The translations under genes were made by a program, and so were the position numbers. DNA of 64,000 bases from Caballeronia grimmiae (GTDB lineage Bacteria > Pseudomonadota > Gammaproteobacteria > Burkholderiales > Burkholderiaceae), in the NCBI RefSeq assembly GCF_000698555.1, contig NZ_JFHE01000025.1:1-64000 (forward strand), read 5' to 3'. How positions within the stretch are numbered: position 1 is the stretch's first letter; every line of letters begins with the position of its first letter. Below are positions 1 through 7,836 of this stretch, piece after piece. The notes beneath the pieces were generated by a model. It worked only from the letters and a program-made list of their open reading frames with translations. It searched no databases and was not told the DNA's origin.

Positions 1-668
1 TCGGCGCGTACTTCATGGTCGATATGGCGCACTACGCGGGTCTTATCGCCGCCGGGCTTTATCCGAACCCGGTACCGCATGCGGACTTCGTCACGACCAC
101 CACGCACAAGAGCCTGCGCGGGCCGCGCGGCGGCGTCATCCTGATGAAGGCGGAGTTCGAGAAGCAGATCAACTCGGCGATTTTCCCCGGCATTCAGGGC
201 GGCCCGTTGATGCACGTGATTGCGGCGAAGGCCGTCGCGTTCAAGGAAGCGCTCGCGCCAGAGTTCAAGACGTATCAGCAAGCCGTGATCGACAACGCGC
301 GCGTGCTCGCTGAAACGCTGGTCAAGCGCGGTTTGCGCATCGTGTCGGGCCGCACCGAGAGTCACGTGATGCTCGTCGACCTTCGCGCGAAGAAGATCAC
401 CGGCAAGGCAGCGGAAGCGGCGCTCGGCAACGCGCACATCACGGTCAACAAGAACGCGATTCCGAACGATCCGGAGAAGCCGTTCGTCACGAGCGGCGTG
501 CGTCTGGGCTCGCCCGCGATGACCACGCGCGGCTTCGGCACGAAGGAAGCGGAGATCGTCGGCAATCTGATTGCGGATGTGCTCGACAACCCGGAAGACC
601 AGGCAACGATCGAGCGCGTGCGCGGGCAAGTGGCCGAGCTGACCAAGCGCTTCCCGGTCTACCGTTAA
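1..668 (+). CDS. glyA: Serine hydroxymethyltransferase, 3' part only
   Basis: This is the C-terminal half of a PLP-dependent serine hydroxymethyltransferase, which interconverts serine plus tetrahydrofolate with glycine plus 5,10-methylene-tetrahydrofolate in the cytosol. The window begins inside the gene; the open frame is already running at base 3 (GAYFMVDMAHYAG). The PLP-lysine motif TTTTHKSLRGPRGG is intact, with the lysine about 36 residues into the visible part. The C-terminal small domain is complete, ending RFPVYR. nrdR follows 18 bases downstream on the same strand, so the two may be cotranscribed. The 5' half lies outside the window. Confidence 0.97.
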   Translation, partial: GAYFMVDMAHYAGLIAAGLYPNPVPHADFVTTTTHKSLRGPRGGVILMKAEFEKQINSAIFPGIQGGPLMHVIAAKAVAFKEALAPEFKTYQQAVIDNARVLAETLVKRGLRIVSGRTESHVMLVDLRAKKITGKAAEAALGNAHITVNKNAIPNDPEKPFVTSGVRLGSPAMTTRGFGTKEAEIVGNLIADVLDNPEDQATIERVRGQVAELTKRFPVYR

Positions 669-686
669 TCCGAGAGACTCCCGCCA

Positions 687-1169
687 ATGCGCTGCCCGTT
701 CTGCCGACACGAAGACACTCAGGTCGTGGATTCTCGCGTGTCGGAGGACGGCGCGGCCATTCGGCGGCGGCGGCGCTGTCCCGCATGCGACAAGCGTTTC
801 ACCACCTATGAGCGCGTCGAGCTGGCGCTGCCGTCCGTCGTCAAGAAAGACGGCAGCCGCACCGAATTCGACCGCCGCAAGATCGTCGCGAGCATGAAGC
901 TCGCGTTGCGCAAGCGTCCTGTTGCGGCGGACGCCATCGATGCCGCCGTCGCGCGCATCGAATATCAGTTGCTCGGCAGCGGCGAGCGCGAAGTGCAAAG
1001 CGAGCGGCTCGGCGAGCTCGTGATGAACGAGTTGCGCCAGCTCGACACCATCGCGTATGTGCGCTTTGCATCCGTCTATAAGCGCTTCGAAGATGTCTCC
1101 GAGTTCGAAGACGTGCTCGACGAATTCCGCCGCGCCGCGCCCAAAAAGTCCGCCTCGCGCAAGCGCTGA
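687..1169 (+). CDS. nrdR: Transcriptional repressor NrdR
   Basis: NrdR is a zinc-ribbon, ATP-cone repressor of ribonucleotide reductase genes that senses ATP/dATP and binds NrdR boxes. The 160 residues match the usual length. The N-terminal zinc ribbon uses CPFC (C3, C6) and CPAC (about C31, C34), and is followed by the basic run AAIRRRRRC. The ATP-cone spans about residues 48-140 (VVKKDGSRTEFDRRKI, then RFASVYKRFEDV). The C-terminus is basic (KKSASRKR). It starts 18 bases after glyA, a known arrangement in this group. No NrdR box could be assigned within the window. Confidence 0.97.
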   Translation: MRCPFCRHEDTQVVDSRVSEDGAAIRRRRRCPACDKRFTTYERVELALPSVVKKDGSRTEFDRRKIVASMKLALRKRPVAADAIDAAVARIEYQLLGSGEREVQSERLGELVMNELRQLDTIAYVRFASVYKRFEDVSEFEDVLDEFRRAAPKKSASRKR

Positions 1170-1323
1170 TCCTCGTTTCATCCTTCCCCCAAGCCCTTTG
1201 CGTGTCCTCGCGTAGTCTGCACAGGACGCGATCACGTGAACACTAGGCCATTCGGCTAATGGCGGCGCGTCTTGCATCCCGATAGATTCGACCTTCGTTC
1301 AACTCGATCGATAAGGGATGCAG

Positions 1324-1866
1324 ATGAACCGACCATCCATTGCGGGCTTCACGCTCGTCGAACTCTGCGCGGTGCTTGCCGTCATGGCGATCCTCGCGAC
1401 GTTCGCAACGCCCTCGTTTCTTGCATGGCAAACGCGCGATCAGGTCGATGCCCGCGCGCGTTCGCTGTTCTCGACGCTGACACTCGCCCGCGCTGAATCC
1501 CTGCGGCGGGGCGCGCGCATTACGCTGTGCCGCATCGACGGCGCGCGGCATTGTCTTGCGTCCGGAAAGAGCTGCGATAACGGCATCACGGACTGGTCGT
1601 GCGGCTGGGCCTTGTTCGTCGAGCGCGACGGCGTGCCTGCGCTGTTACGCGCTGAACCAGCGATATCGTCGATCTCGATAGCGGGCGCCGCAACCGATCT
1701 CTCTTTCACGCCGCCCGCCGGGCAAGTGATCGGCGGCTTTCGCAGCTTCGACCTGGCCCCGCGCGGTGCGGATTCCGCTTCCAATGCGGCCGCGCGGCGC
1801 TGCATCCGGCTAGCGGCGGGCGGGCGTCCACGCATGACGGCGGGCAGTTGCGGAGCATCGGCATGA
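1324..1866 (+). CDS. fimT: FimT/GspH-type minor pseudopilin
   Basis: Class III-type prepilin: a short leader MNRPSIAG, then cleavage after Gly and the signature FTLVEL with Glu at +5, followed by a hydrophobic helix (about residues 9-32). The C-terminal part holds cysteines (LCRIDG, SCDNGITDWSCGWALF) and the GspH/FimT-like fold ending around GFRSFDLAPRG. It probably primes or caps type IV pili in the inner membrane and periplasm. An ATG at 1318 abuts the AAGGG ribosome site; the ATG at 1324 sits about 7 bases after it and is preferred. It heads a five-gene cluster with ATGA overlaps. Confidence 0.85.
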   Translation: MNRPSIAGFTLVELCAVLAVMAILATFATPSFLAWQTRDQVDARARSLFSTLTLARAESLRRGARITLCRIDGARHCLASGKSCDNGITDWSCGWALFVERDGVPALLRAEPAISSISIAGAATDLSFTPPAGQVIGGFRSFDLAPRGADSASNAAARRCIRLAAGGRPRMTAGSCGASA

Positions 1867-2246
1867 AGACGCTTCAATCTGGCGATTCGCTCCTCGAAGT
1901 CATGATCGCGCTGTCGATTACCGCGGTGACGGCGCTCGGCTTTGTCGCCTTGCAAAGCGTGCTTGCGCGTGGCGAGCGGTCTGCGCTGATCCGCGAGCGT
2001 GCGGCGCTCATCGCGGATTCGGTCGTGGAGAGCATTCGCAGCGATGCGGATCGCGCCTCCGTCGTGTCGCAGTGGCAGGCGAGGGCGGCGGCGATGCTTC
2101 CCGATGCCGATATATCCGTGCAAGACCGTGTCGATGGCGTGCGCGTCGCCACCGTGAGCTGGCGTGCGGACGATCGCGCCGATCTTTGCCCCGAGCCACA
2201 GGCCCGGCCGCGCACTTCGTGCATCGTGGTGGCGTTCGCACGATGA
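1863..2246 (+). CDS. pilV: Type IV pilus minor pilin PilV-like
   Basis: Prepilin with leader MKTLQSG followed by DSLLEVMIAL, which keeps Glu at +5 but has Asp rather than Phe at +1. A hydrophobic helix occupies about residues 12-32. The rest is a short soluble domain with two cysteines near the end (DLCPEP, RTSCIVVAF). The start overlaps the fimT stop as ATGA, suggesting translational coupling, and the gene ends overlapping pilW in the same way. Together with PilW, PilX and FimT it should form the tip complex that starts pilus assembly. The PilV call rests on prepilin features plus operon position. Confidence 0.8.
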   Translation: MKTLQSGDSLLEVMIALSITAVTALGFVALQSVLARGERSALIRERAALIADSVVESIRSDADRASVVSQWQARAAAMLPDADISVQDRVDGVRVATVSWRADDRADLCPEPQARPRTSCIVVAFAR

Positions 2247-3021
2247 AAACGCGGCTCTTCATCTCGCGCGGCCACACGCTGCTCGAACTTGCAATTGCGC
2301 TCGCGCTCGGGCTGCTGATCGTGGCGGCGGCGTTGTCCTTGTATCGCGCGCAGCGTGGCGCTTTCGAGCGTGCCGCCGACGCCGCCCGCATGCACGATGC
2401 CGCCGTCGCCGCGCTCGAACTGATCGCGCAGCACGTGCAGATGGCGGTTTTCGCATCCACCCACGCCGACGCGCCGCTGTTCGGGTGCGTGCAAGGCCGC
2501 GTCATCGGCGCGGATACGGCGGCATCGTGCGAATCGCTCACGAGCCGATCCGATGGCGTGCAGGTTCGATACGCGGCGGTGCGGTATCGACGTGGCCCGC
2601 AGCGACGGGTGCGCCGACCGATTGCCTCGGTCAGTCCGTCGCCGATGACTACGTGACCAATCGCTTCTACGCGAAATCCGCTACGTCGGCCGGCGAGCCG
2701 GAACTGTATTGCGAGGGAAGCGGCAAGCAGGCGCAACCGCTGGTCGAGGGCATCGAGCGCCTGCGAGTTCAGTACTGGCTGACGGGCGCCTCGAGCGCGG
2801 TCGATGCCTCCGCGATCCCGCGCGAGCGTTGGCCCGACGTCCACGCCGTCGACCTCTGCGTGTTCGTACGCGGCTTCGCGACGTTGACGAAAGCGCGGGC
2901 GAACTATATCGATTGCAGCGGCGCAACCGCCGTTGCCGACGACGGCCGCGTGCGCCAAGCATTCTCGCGGCGCGCCGAGATACGCAATGCGGCGGCGGCA
3001 AGCGATCGAGGTTCAACATGA
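2243..3021 (+). pseudogene. pilW: PilW-type minor pilin, frameshifted
   Basis: The frame opens at ATG 2243 (leader MKTRLFISRG, then HTLLELAIAL, Glu at +5) and is typical PilW up to VQVRYAA. It then turns into arginine-rich noise and stops near 2656. The expected continuation, AVSTWPAATGAPTDC and later YCEGSGK and VEGIERLRVQYWL, is in the next frame and runs to the stop at 3021. One missing base at about 2579 (gcggcg-gt-gcg where gcggcg-gat-gcg would read through) explains it. Restored, the protein would have about 259 residues. It overlaps pilV and pilX as ATGA. Either a real disruption or a sequencing deletion; the rest of the operon is intact. Confidence 0.85.
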
Positions 3022-3518
3022 ACCTCCGGTCGAAGTCTCTCGGCGCGGTATTGCCGATCGTGTTGCTGCTCGCCGCGATGATGCTCGTCACCGCGAGCGC
3101 ATGGCTCCAGACATCGCTCGTGGCGGCACGGACGACGGTAGCGGCGCGCGAACGCATGCAGGCTTTCCACGCGGCGGACAGCGCGCTGCTGCGTTGCAGC
3201 CGGATGCTTTCGGCGGCGTTGCCTGCGACTGGAGCGGTAGATCAGGAGCCGGCTCGCTGGCGGCTCAGGGCGTCGTTCGAAGGGGCGCCGGCGGTGGCGG
3301 TTGCGCCATTCGTCACCTGGCCTTATGCGATGCGCGCGCCGCAATGTCTGATCGAGGCGTGGTCGCGCTCATGGCAATCGGCGGCAATGTCGTATCTCGT
3401 CACCGCGCGAGGTTTCGGGGCACAGCCGCAGTCCGAAGCGTGGCTACAGGTGCGGATCGATTTAGCTGATGGCGTCATCACGCAACATTGGCGGCGCGTC
3501 GTCGCCAAGCCATTTTGA
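3018..3518 (+). CDS. pilX: PilX-like minor pilin
   Basis: Starts at ATG 3018, overlapping the pilW stop (ATGA). The leader MNLRSKSLG is followed by AVLPIVLLLAAMMLV, a hydrophobic segment lacking the +5 glutamate, as is usual for PilX/GspK-type pilins. The soluble part has PilX features: AFHAADSALLRCSRML resembles the common 'A.YAAE.AL' helix, and there is one further cysteine (APQCLIEAW). Length is 166 residues. Expected role is with PilV and PilW in the priming complex. No PilY1 gene follows; the next gene is pilE, 11 bases away. Confidence 0.75.
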   Translation: MNLRSKSLGAVLPIVLLLAAMMLVTASAWLQTSLVAARTTVAARERMQAFHAADSALLRCSRMLSAALPATGAVDQEPARWRLRASFEGAPAVAVAPFVTWPYAMRAPQCLIEAWSRSWQSAAMSYLVTARGFGAQPQSEAWLQVRIDLADGVITQHWRRVVAKPF

Positions 3519-3529
3519 GGGGCTTTACA

Positions 3530-3991
3530 GTGAAGAACCGGTATCGGATAGAAGACGGCTTCAGCTTGCTCGAGTTGATGATCGCGCTCGGCGTGGCCGC
3601 GATCATCGCGACCTTTGCGCTTCCGGCGTACCGGACGCACGTCGCGAAAACGCATCGGCTCGATGCTGCGGCAGCGCTTCAGCGAGCGGTGCAGTTCATC
3701 GAGACAGCGCGGCTCGCACAGACCGGAACCGACTCCATTGCGTTGAGTGCGGGTCTGGATCAGGCGCCGTCGAGCGGAACGCCCGTCTATAAGCTCGCGC
3801 TGTTGCCAGAGTCTGCGGCGAACGGCGGCTACACGATCGACGCTGCGCCCGTCGCATCCGGCGTCATGCAGGACGATGCATGCGGCGTGTTCATCATCGA
3901 TGCAACCGGCCTGCGGTCGAACCGGCTTGCGGACACGGCGGCCCCGCTCGATGCGGCGAAATCGTCGGCATGCTGGACGGGAAAGGGATGA
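3530..3991 (+). CDS. pilE: Type IV pilin-like protein PilE
   Basis: A GTG start at 3530 with a GAGGGG ribosome site just upstream gives leader VKNRYRIEDG followed by the classic FSLLELMIALGVAAIIATFALPAYR, cleaved after Gly with Glu at +5. The globular domain ends in a disulfide-type loop with cysteines in DACGVFIID and SSACWTGKG. Size (about 153 residues) fits a minor PilE rather than a major pilin of this group. It is the last gene of the pilin cluster and converges on the DUF3318 gene, 5 bases away; no terminator fits in that gap. Confidence 0.85.
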   Translation: MKNRYRIEDGFSLLELMIALGVAAIIATFALPAYRTHVAKTHRLDAAAALQRAVQFIETARLAQTGTDSIALSAGLDQAPSSGTPVYKLALLPESAANGGYTIDAAPVASGVMQDDACGVFIIDATGLRSNRLADTAAPLDAAKSSACWTGKG

Positions 3992-3996
3992 CGCGC

Positions 3997-4521
3997 TTAG
4001 AAAACGGTCGGATCGACCGCGTTCGTCGACGTCTCCGTGCTTGTGGCCTTCATCTGCTGATAGATGCGCCATGCTTCCCAGGCCGCCAGCCCAAGCCCGC
4101 CCCACTTGAGCAAAGGCTTCGCGCCACGCACCACCGTTTTGCGGACGGGACGGGTCAGCAAGAGCGAAGCGAGCGACCCGACGATCGGATACTGCTTGAA
4201 CAGGAACCCGAACTTTCCGCCAGCCGGGCCACGGCCGCTCATCAGTGCATTGAGCGAGCCAAGCAAACTGCCGATGCCGCCGCCCGCCGCGCCGCGCCGG
4301 GCCGACCGCCGCCCCGAACGCCTGCCCGTCACCATCAGCCCGATGAGAGGCAGGTGCGCGACGGATTCGCGAAGATCGTTCGTCGCTTGCCGCAGTTCCA
4401 TGCGCTCGACATCCGCGCGAGCAAGCAGCAGTTCCTTGCGCAGCGTGCGCATTTGCGGCGTGCGAAGCTGTTGCTGCACTTCGCGCTTCCCTGCCTTATA
4501 GGTGTCGTCGTTATGGCTCAT
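3997..4521 (-). CDS. DUF3318-family membrane-associated protein
   Basis: A 174-residue protein of the DUF3318 type seen in Burkholderiales next to a holin-family gene and a DUF883 gene. It starts MSHNDDTYK, has a basic helical N-terminal half (KREVQQQLRT, RKELLLARADVERMELRQ), a Gly/Arg-rich middle (RSARRGAAGGGIGSLLG) and weakly hydrophobic stretches (LLKWGGLGLAAWEAWRIY). I infer a peripheral or monotopic membrane role with its two upstream neighbours; the biochemical function is unknown. It may correspond to YqjK of the E. coli yqjCDEK group by position only. Confidence 0.7.
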   Translation of the reverse strand: MSHNDDTYKAGKREVQQQLRTPQMRTLRKELLLARADVERMELRQATNDLRESVAHLPLIGLMVTGRRSGRRSARRGAAGGGIGSLLGSLNALMSGRGPAGGKFGFLFKQYPIVGSLASLLLTRPVRKTVVRGAKPLLKWGGLGLAAWEAWRIYQQMKATSTETSTNAVDPTVF

Positions 4522-4574
4522 GGTCGAACGGGCATGTGTGATTCAACGTGGACGGGATTCGTGCGCCGTGCTGC

Positions 4575-4955
4575 TCAGTCGAAAATGTCGCGATCCTTGC
4601 GGAACTGATCGAGCGTGTCGTCGAACAGATGCGGCGCACTGCGCAGCTTGCCGCGCGCGCTCAGGCCGCAAATGATCGCGATGACCGCATACAGCAACGT
4701 GATACCGCCGAGCGCCTGCCAGCGATAGGTGTCCCAAAAGAATATGGCGATGAGCACCGTGAGGGAAATCAGCGCCATCATGGCCAGCAGCATCGCCGCA
4801 AGCCCGAGAAAGAGCACGCCGATCAGCCGTTCTTTCTCCTCCTGCAGTTCGATGCCGATCAGTTCGAGCCGCGTTTCGAAGATCGCGAAAACGGAGCTCA
4901 CGATGCGGCGCAAGGGTCCTTGGGAGGAATCGCGCGGTAGCCGTTCTGTCGTCAT
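4575..4955 (-). CDS. Phage holin-family (DUF1469, YqjE-like) membrane protein
   Basis: A 126-residue inner-membrane protein with an amphipathic N-terminus (IFETRLELIGIELQEEKERL) followed by two transmembrane segments (about residues 45-70 and 80-100). This is the YqjE/DUF1469 'holin superfamily III' plan, which despite its name is a chromosomal family, not a lysis gene. It lies between the DUF883 gene (upstream) and the DUF3318 gene (downstream, 53 bases), all on the minus strand, matching the E. coli yqjD-yqjE order. Probable stationary-phase or stress membrane function; no direct activity is known to me. Confidence 0.8.
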   Translation of the reverse strand: MTTERLPRDSSQGPLRRIVSSVFAIFETRLELIGIELQEEKERLIGVLFLGLAAMLLAMMALISLTVLIAIFFWDTYRWQALGGITLLYAVIAIICGLSARGKLRSAPHLFDDTLDQFRKDRDIFD

Positions 4956-5181
4956 GGTTTGGGTGCGGGGGCGCGGTGGATGCGGCCTTCATGGTCCCGG
5001 CCGGTGCACGAGGCAGCCGGCCGGCGCGAGTGCCGAACCGCGGTCCCGGGCAGGGCGTTCGCGGTTCGGCCTGAAACGATCCGTCCTGGCTAGGCCGGAT
5101 CGCGTCGGTTACCCCTTTAGCAAACGGCGGGCCATTCGTTCGAAAGAGCGATGCACATCGAACGTGGCCTGCCTCAAACGC

Positions 5182-5484
5182 TTACCGTCGATTGATAAGG
5201 AGACCGATGACCATGCCTACGCCCGCCGCTATGCCGATGGACGCCCACGGATGCTCGTGCACGTAATCGTCAGTGGCGCGCGCAGCTTTCTTGCCGCGTT
5301 CGATCACGACGACCTGTGCATCGGCGGCCTTCTCTTTGGCTTGCTTGAGACGCGTCATCGCGCTCTCGCGCAGCTCGGAAGCGCGCTCGCCCGTTGCGGC
5401 AGCGGCTTGCTTGAGAAGGTCTTCGGCGTCAGCGAGAACGCTTTTGATGTCCGACATGAATTGCTCCTTATTGATTTCTGACAT
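5182..5484 (-). CDS. DUF883 (YqjD/ElaB-type) ribosome-associated tail-anchored protein
   Basis: About 100 residues: a long heptad-like helix (SVLADAEDLLKQAAAATGER, then SAMTRLKQAKEKAADAQ) followed by a C-terminal membrane anchor with glycines (PWASIGIAAGVGMVIGLL) and a basic tail INRR. This is the YqjD/ElaB/YgaM architecture; E. coli members bind ribosomes at the membrane in stationary phase. The ATG at 5484 has GGAG upstream. A second ATG at 5457 has an even better AAGGAG, so the first nine residues are uncertain. It is the first gene of the three-gene minus-strand set. Confidence 0.85.
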   Translation of the reverse strand: MSEINKEQFMSDIKSVLADAEDLLKQAAAATGERASELRESAMTRLKQAKEKAADAQVVVIERGKKAARATDDYVHEHPWASIGIAAGVGMVIGLLINRR

Positions 5485-5715
5485 TAAAGGCTCCAATCGT
5501 TGTGGCTACGAGATCGTAACCAAAGACGCCATCGCTGACGAGGAGGCTTCGTTACAGTGCCGATGAATGCAGATTTCGTTCCTGCCCCGTTTATCGGAAC
5601 AAAGGCTGTGAACAGCGCCTGCCTTCGTCGAAAGTCCGACACCGTTGCAACACTGAGACGATCTGACCCGTAAAAGTTTCAGTCGCCTATCGAAAGTTAC
5701 AAAAGGATCACTGGC

Positions 5716-6906
5716 TCAGAAGAACGCCTGAATGCCGGTCTGCGCGCGGCCAAGGATAAGCGCGTGGATATCATGCGTGCCTTCGTAGGTATTCACGACT
5801 TCGAGATTGACGAGATGCCGCGCGACGCCGAATTCATCGGAGATGCCGTTGCCGCCGAGCATGTCGCGGGCTAGGCGTGCGATTTCGAGCGCCTTGCCGC
5901 ACGAGTTGCGCTTCATGATCGACGTGATCTCGACTGCCGCCGTGCCTTCGTCCTTCATGCGGCCGAGCCGCAGCACGCCTTGCAGTCCGAGGGTGATTTC
6001 AGTCTGCATATCGGCGAGTTTCTTCTGGATCAGCTGGTTTGCGGCAAGCGGACGGCCGAACTGCTTGCGGTCGAGCGTGTATTGCCGCGCCGTGTGCCAG
6101 CATGCCTCGGCGGCCCCGAGCGCGCCCCACGAGATGCCATACCGCGCCGAATTGAGACAGGTGAACGGCCCCTTCAGTCCGCGCACGTCCGGCAGCAGGT
6201 TTTCTTCCGGAACGAAGACGTCGTCCATGACGATTTCGCCGGTGATCGATGCACGAAGCCCGACCTTGCCGTGAATCGCGGGCGCTGATAAGCCCTTCCA
6301 GCCTTTCTCGAGAATGAAGCCGCGAATGTCGTCGCGGCCGTCTTCTTCCAGCTTAGCCCAGACGACGAAGACATCCGCGATCGGCGAGTTCGAAATCCAC
6401 ATCTTCGCGCCGGACAGCGAATAACCGTTCTGCACTTTCTTCGCGCGCGTGGTCATGCTCGCCGGGTCGGAGCCCGCGTTCGGCTCGGTCAGGCCAAAGC
6501 AGCCGATCCACTCGCCACGCGCCAGCTTCGGCAGATACTTTTCTTTCTGGGCATCGCTGCCGAACGCGTGGATTGGCACCATGACGAGCGACGACTGCAC
6601 CGACATCATCGAGCGATACCCCGAATCGACGCGCTCCACTTCACGCGCGATCAGCCCGTAGCTGACGTAGTTCAGCCCCGGCCCGCCGTATTGCTCGGGA
6701 ATCGTCGGCCCGAGCAGGCCGAGTTCGCCCATCTCGCGGAAGATCGCCGGATCGGTCTTCTCGTCGCGGAACGCCTGCAAGACGCGCGGTTGCAGCTTGT
6801 CCTGCGCGTAGGCGCGCGCCGCGTCGCGCACCATGCGCTCTTCTTCGGTCAGTTGATGATCGAGCAGCAGCGGGTCTTCCCAGTTGAATCGGGCGGCGTC
6901 GGCCAT
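5716..6906 (-). CDS. gcdH: Glutaryl-CoA dehydrogenase
   Basis: FAD-dependent acyl-CoA dehydrogenase that oxidises and decarboxylates glutaryl-CoA to crotonyl-CoA, the late step of lysine, tryptophan and some aromatic degradation. The 396 residues start at MADAARFNWEDP with AGGAG upstream. Family motifs include GCFGLTEPNAGSDP and the diagnostic end VVNTYEGTHDIHALILGRA, where Glu in YEGTHD is the catalytic base. The longer upstream frame is unlikely to be translated because of that ribosome site. It is transcribed divergently from an IclR-type regulator 116 bases away, which probably controls it. Confidence 0.95.
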   Translation of the reverse strand: MADAARFNWEDPLLLDHQLTEEERMVRDAARAYAQDKLQPRVLQAFRDEKTDPAIFREMGELGLLGPTIPEQYGGPGLNYVSYGLIAREVERVDSGYRSMMSVQSSLVMVPIHAFGSDAQKEKYLPKLARGEWIGCFGLTEPNAGSDPASMTTRAKKVQNGYSLSGAKMWISNSPIADVFVVWAKLEEDGRDDIRGFILEKGWKGLSAPAIHGKVGLRASITGEIVMDDVFVPEENLLPDVRGLKGPFTCLNSARYGISWGALGAAEACWHTARQYTLDRKQFGRPLAANQLIQKKLADMQTEITLGLQGVLRLGRMKDEGTAAVEITSIMKRNSCGKALEIARLARDMLGGNGISDEFGVARHLVNLEVVNTYEGTHDIHALILGRAQTGIQAFF

Positions 6907-7022
6907 GTGCGTTCTCCTGTTTGGCGTATTGGGGCGTCGCGCACTGTCGTCGGAACGGCGCTTGACGTGAGTTCCGCTGTGCGAAACAATGTTCTGCAAA
7001 TCCGCTTCGAGTTTAGCATTCG

Positions 7023-7823
7023 ATGAAACCCTCCAACAATCGCAGGCTCCCCGTAAATGCGTCGCGCCTTTTAGAATCCGATGCCATCGACGAGCGCAAA
7101 TTCGTCGTTGCGCTCGCACGCGGCCTCGACATATTGCGCGCATTTCGCCCCGGCGAAACCTTGCTGGGCAACCGCGATTTCGTGGAACGCACGGGCTTGC
7201 CGAAAGCGACCGTGAACCGCCTCGCCTATACGCTTGCCACGCTCGGCTACATGCGCTTCGACGAAGCCGCGGGCAAGTACGCGCTCGACACCGGCGTGCT
7301 GTCGCTCGGCTTTGCGCTGCTCGCGGGCGCGGACATGCTGGAACTGGCGCGACCGCATATGCGCGCGCTCGCGCGCGAGATTGGCGCGGCGGTATCGCTC
7401 GGATGCCGCGACGGACTGGACATGATCTATCTGGAAACGATCCGCAGCGAAACGGCGCTGACGCTCGGCCTCGCGCCGGGGTCGCGTCTGTCGATGCTCA
7501 CGAGTTCGATGGGCCGCGCATATCTCGCCGTGCAGGAATCGGCGGCGCGTGCTGCGTTACTGGAAGAGCTGGCAAGAGAGCAGGGCGCGGAACGCGTGGA
7601 AGCGGCGGCGCGCGCCATCGACGATTACGCGCGTGACGGCTGCTGCTATTCGTTTCGCGAGTGGCACGACGACGTGAACGCGATCGCCGCGCCGTTTCGC
7701 GACGTGCGCAATGGCCGATGGCTCGTGTTGAGCAGCAGCGGGCCGGCGTCGTCGATGGACGAAGCGTATTTCCGCGACATCATCGGCCCGAAACTGAAGG
7801 CGCTGGCCGCACGCCTCGGCTAG
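7023..7823 (+). CDS. IclR-family transcriptional regulator
   Basis: A 266-residue IclR-type regulator: winged helix-turn-helix at about residues 28-90 (RGLDILRAF, then ERTGLPKATVNRLAYTLATL), followed by the effector domain (LELARPHMRALAREIG, GSRLSMLTSSMGRAYLA, AIAAPFRDVRNGRWLVL). The last hundred residues hold the usual ligand pocket. It is divergent from gcdH, so the shared 116-base gap is the likely operator region, and glutaryl-CoA or a related acid a plausible effector; both points are inference from position. The kynurenine genes converge on its 3' end 13 bases away. Confidence 0.9.
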   Translation: MKPSNNRRLPVNASRLLESDAIDERKFVVALARGLDILRAFRPGETLLGNRDFVERTGLPKATVNRLAYTLATLGYMRFDEAAGKYALDTGVLSLGFALLAGADMLELARPHMRALAREIGAAVSLGCRDGLDMIYLETIRSETALTLGLAPGSRLSMLTSSMGRAYLAVQESAARAALLEELAREQGAERVEAAARAIDDYARDGCCYSFREWHDDVNAIAAPFRDVRNGRWLVLSSSGPASSMDEAYFRDIIGPKLKALAARLG

Positions 7824-7836
7824 GCCGGCGAGGCGA

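Noticed and set aside
1260..1276. Sigma54-like TGGC...TTGCA in front of fimT
   Set aside because: The GG to GC spacing is one base too long, and no activator gene is nearby.
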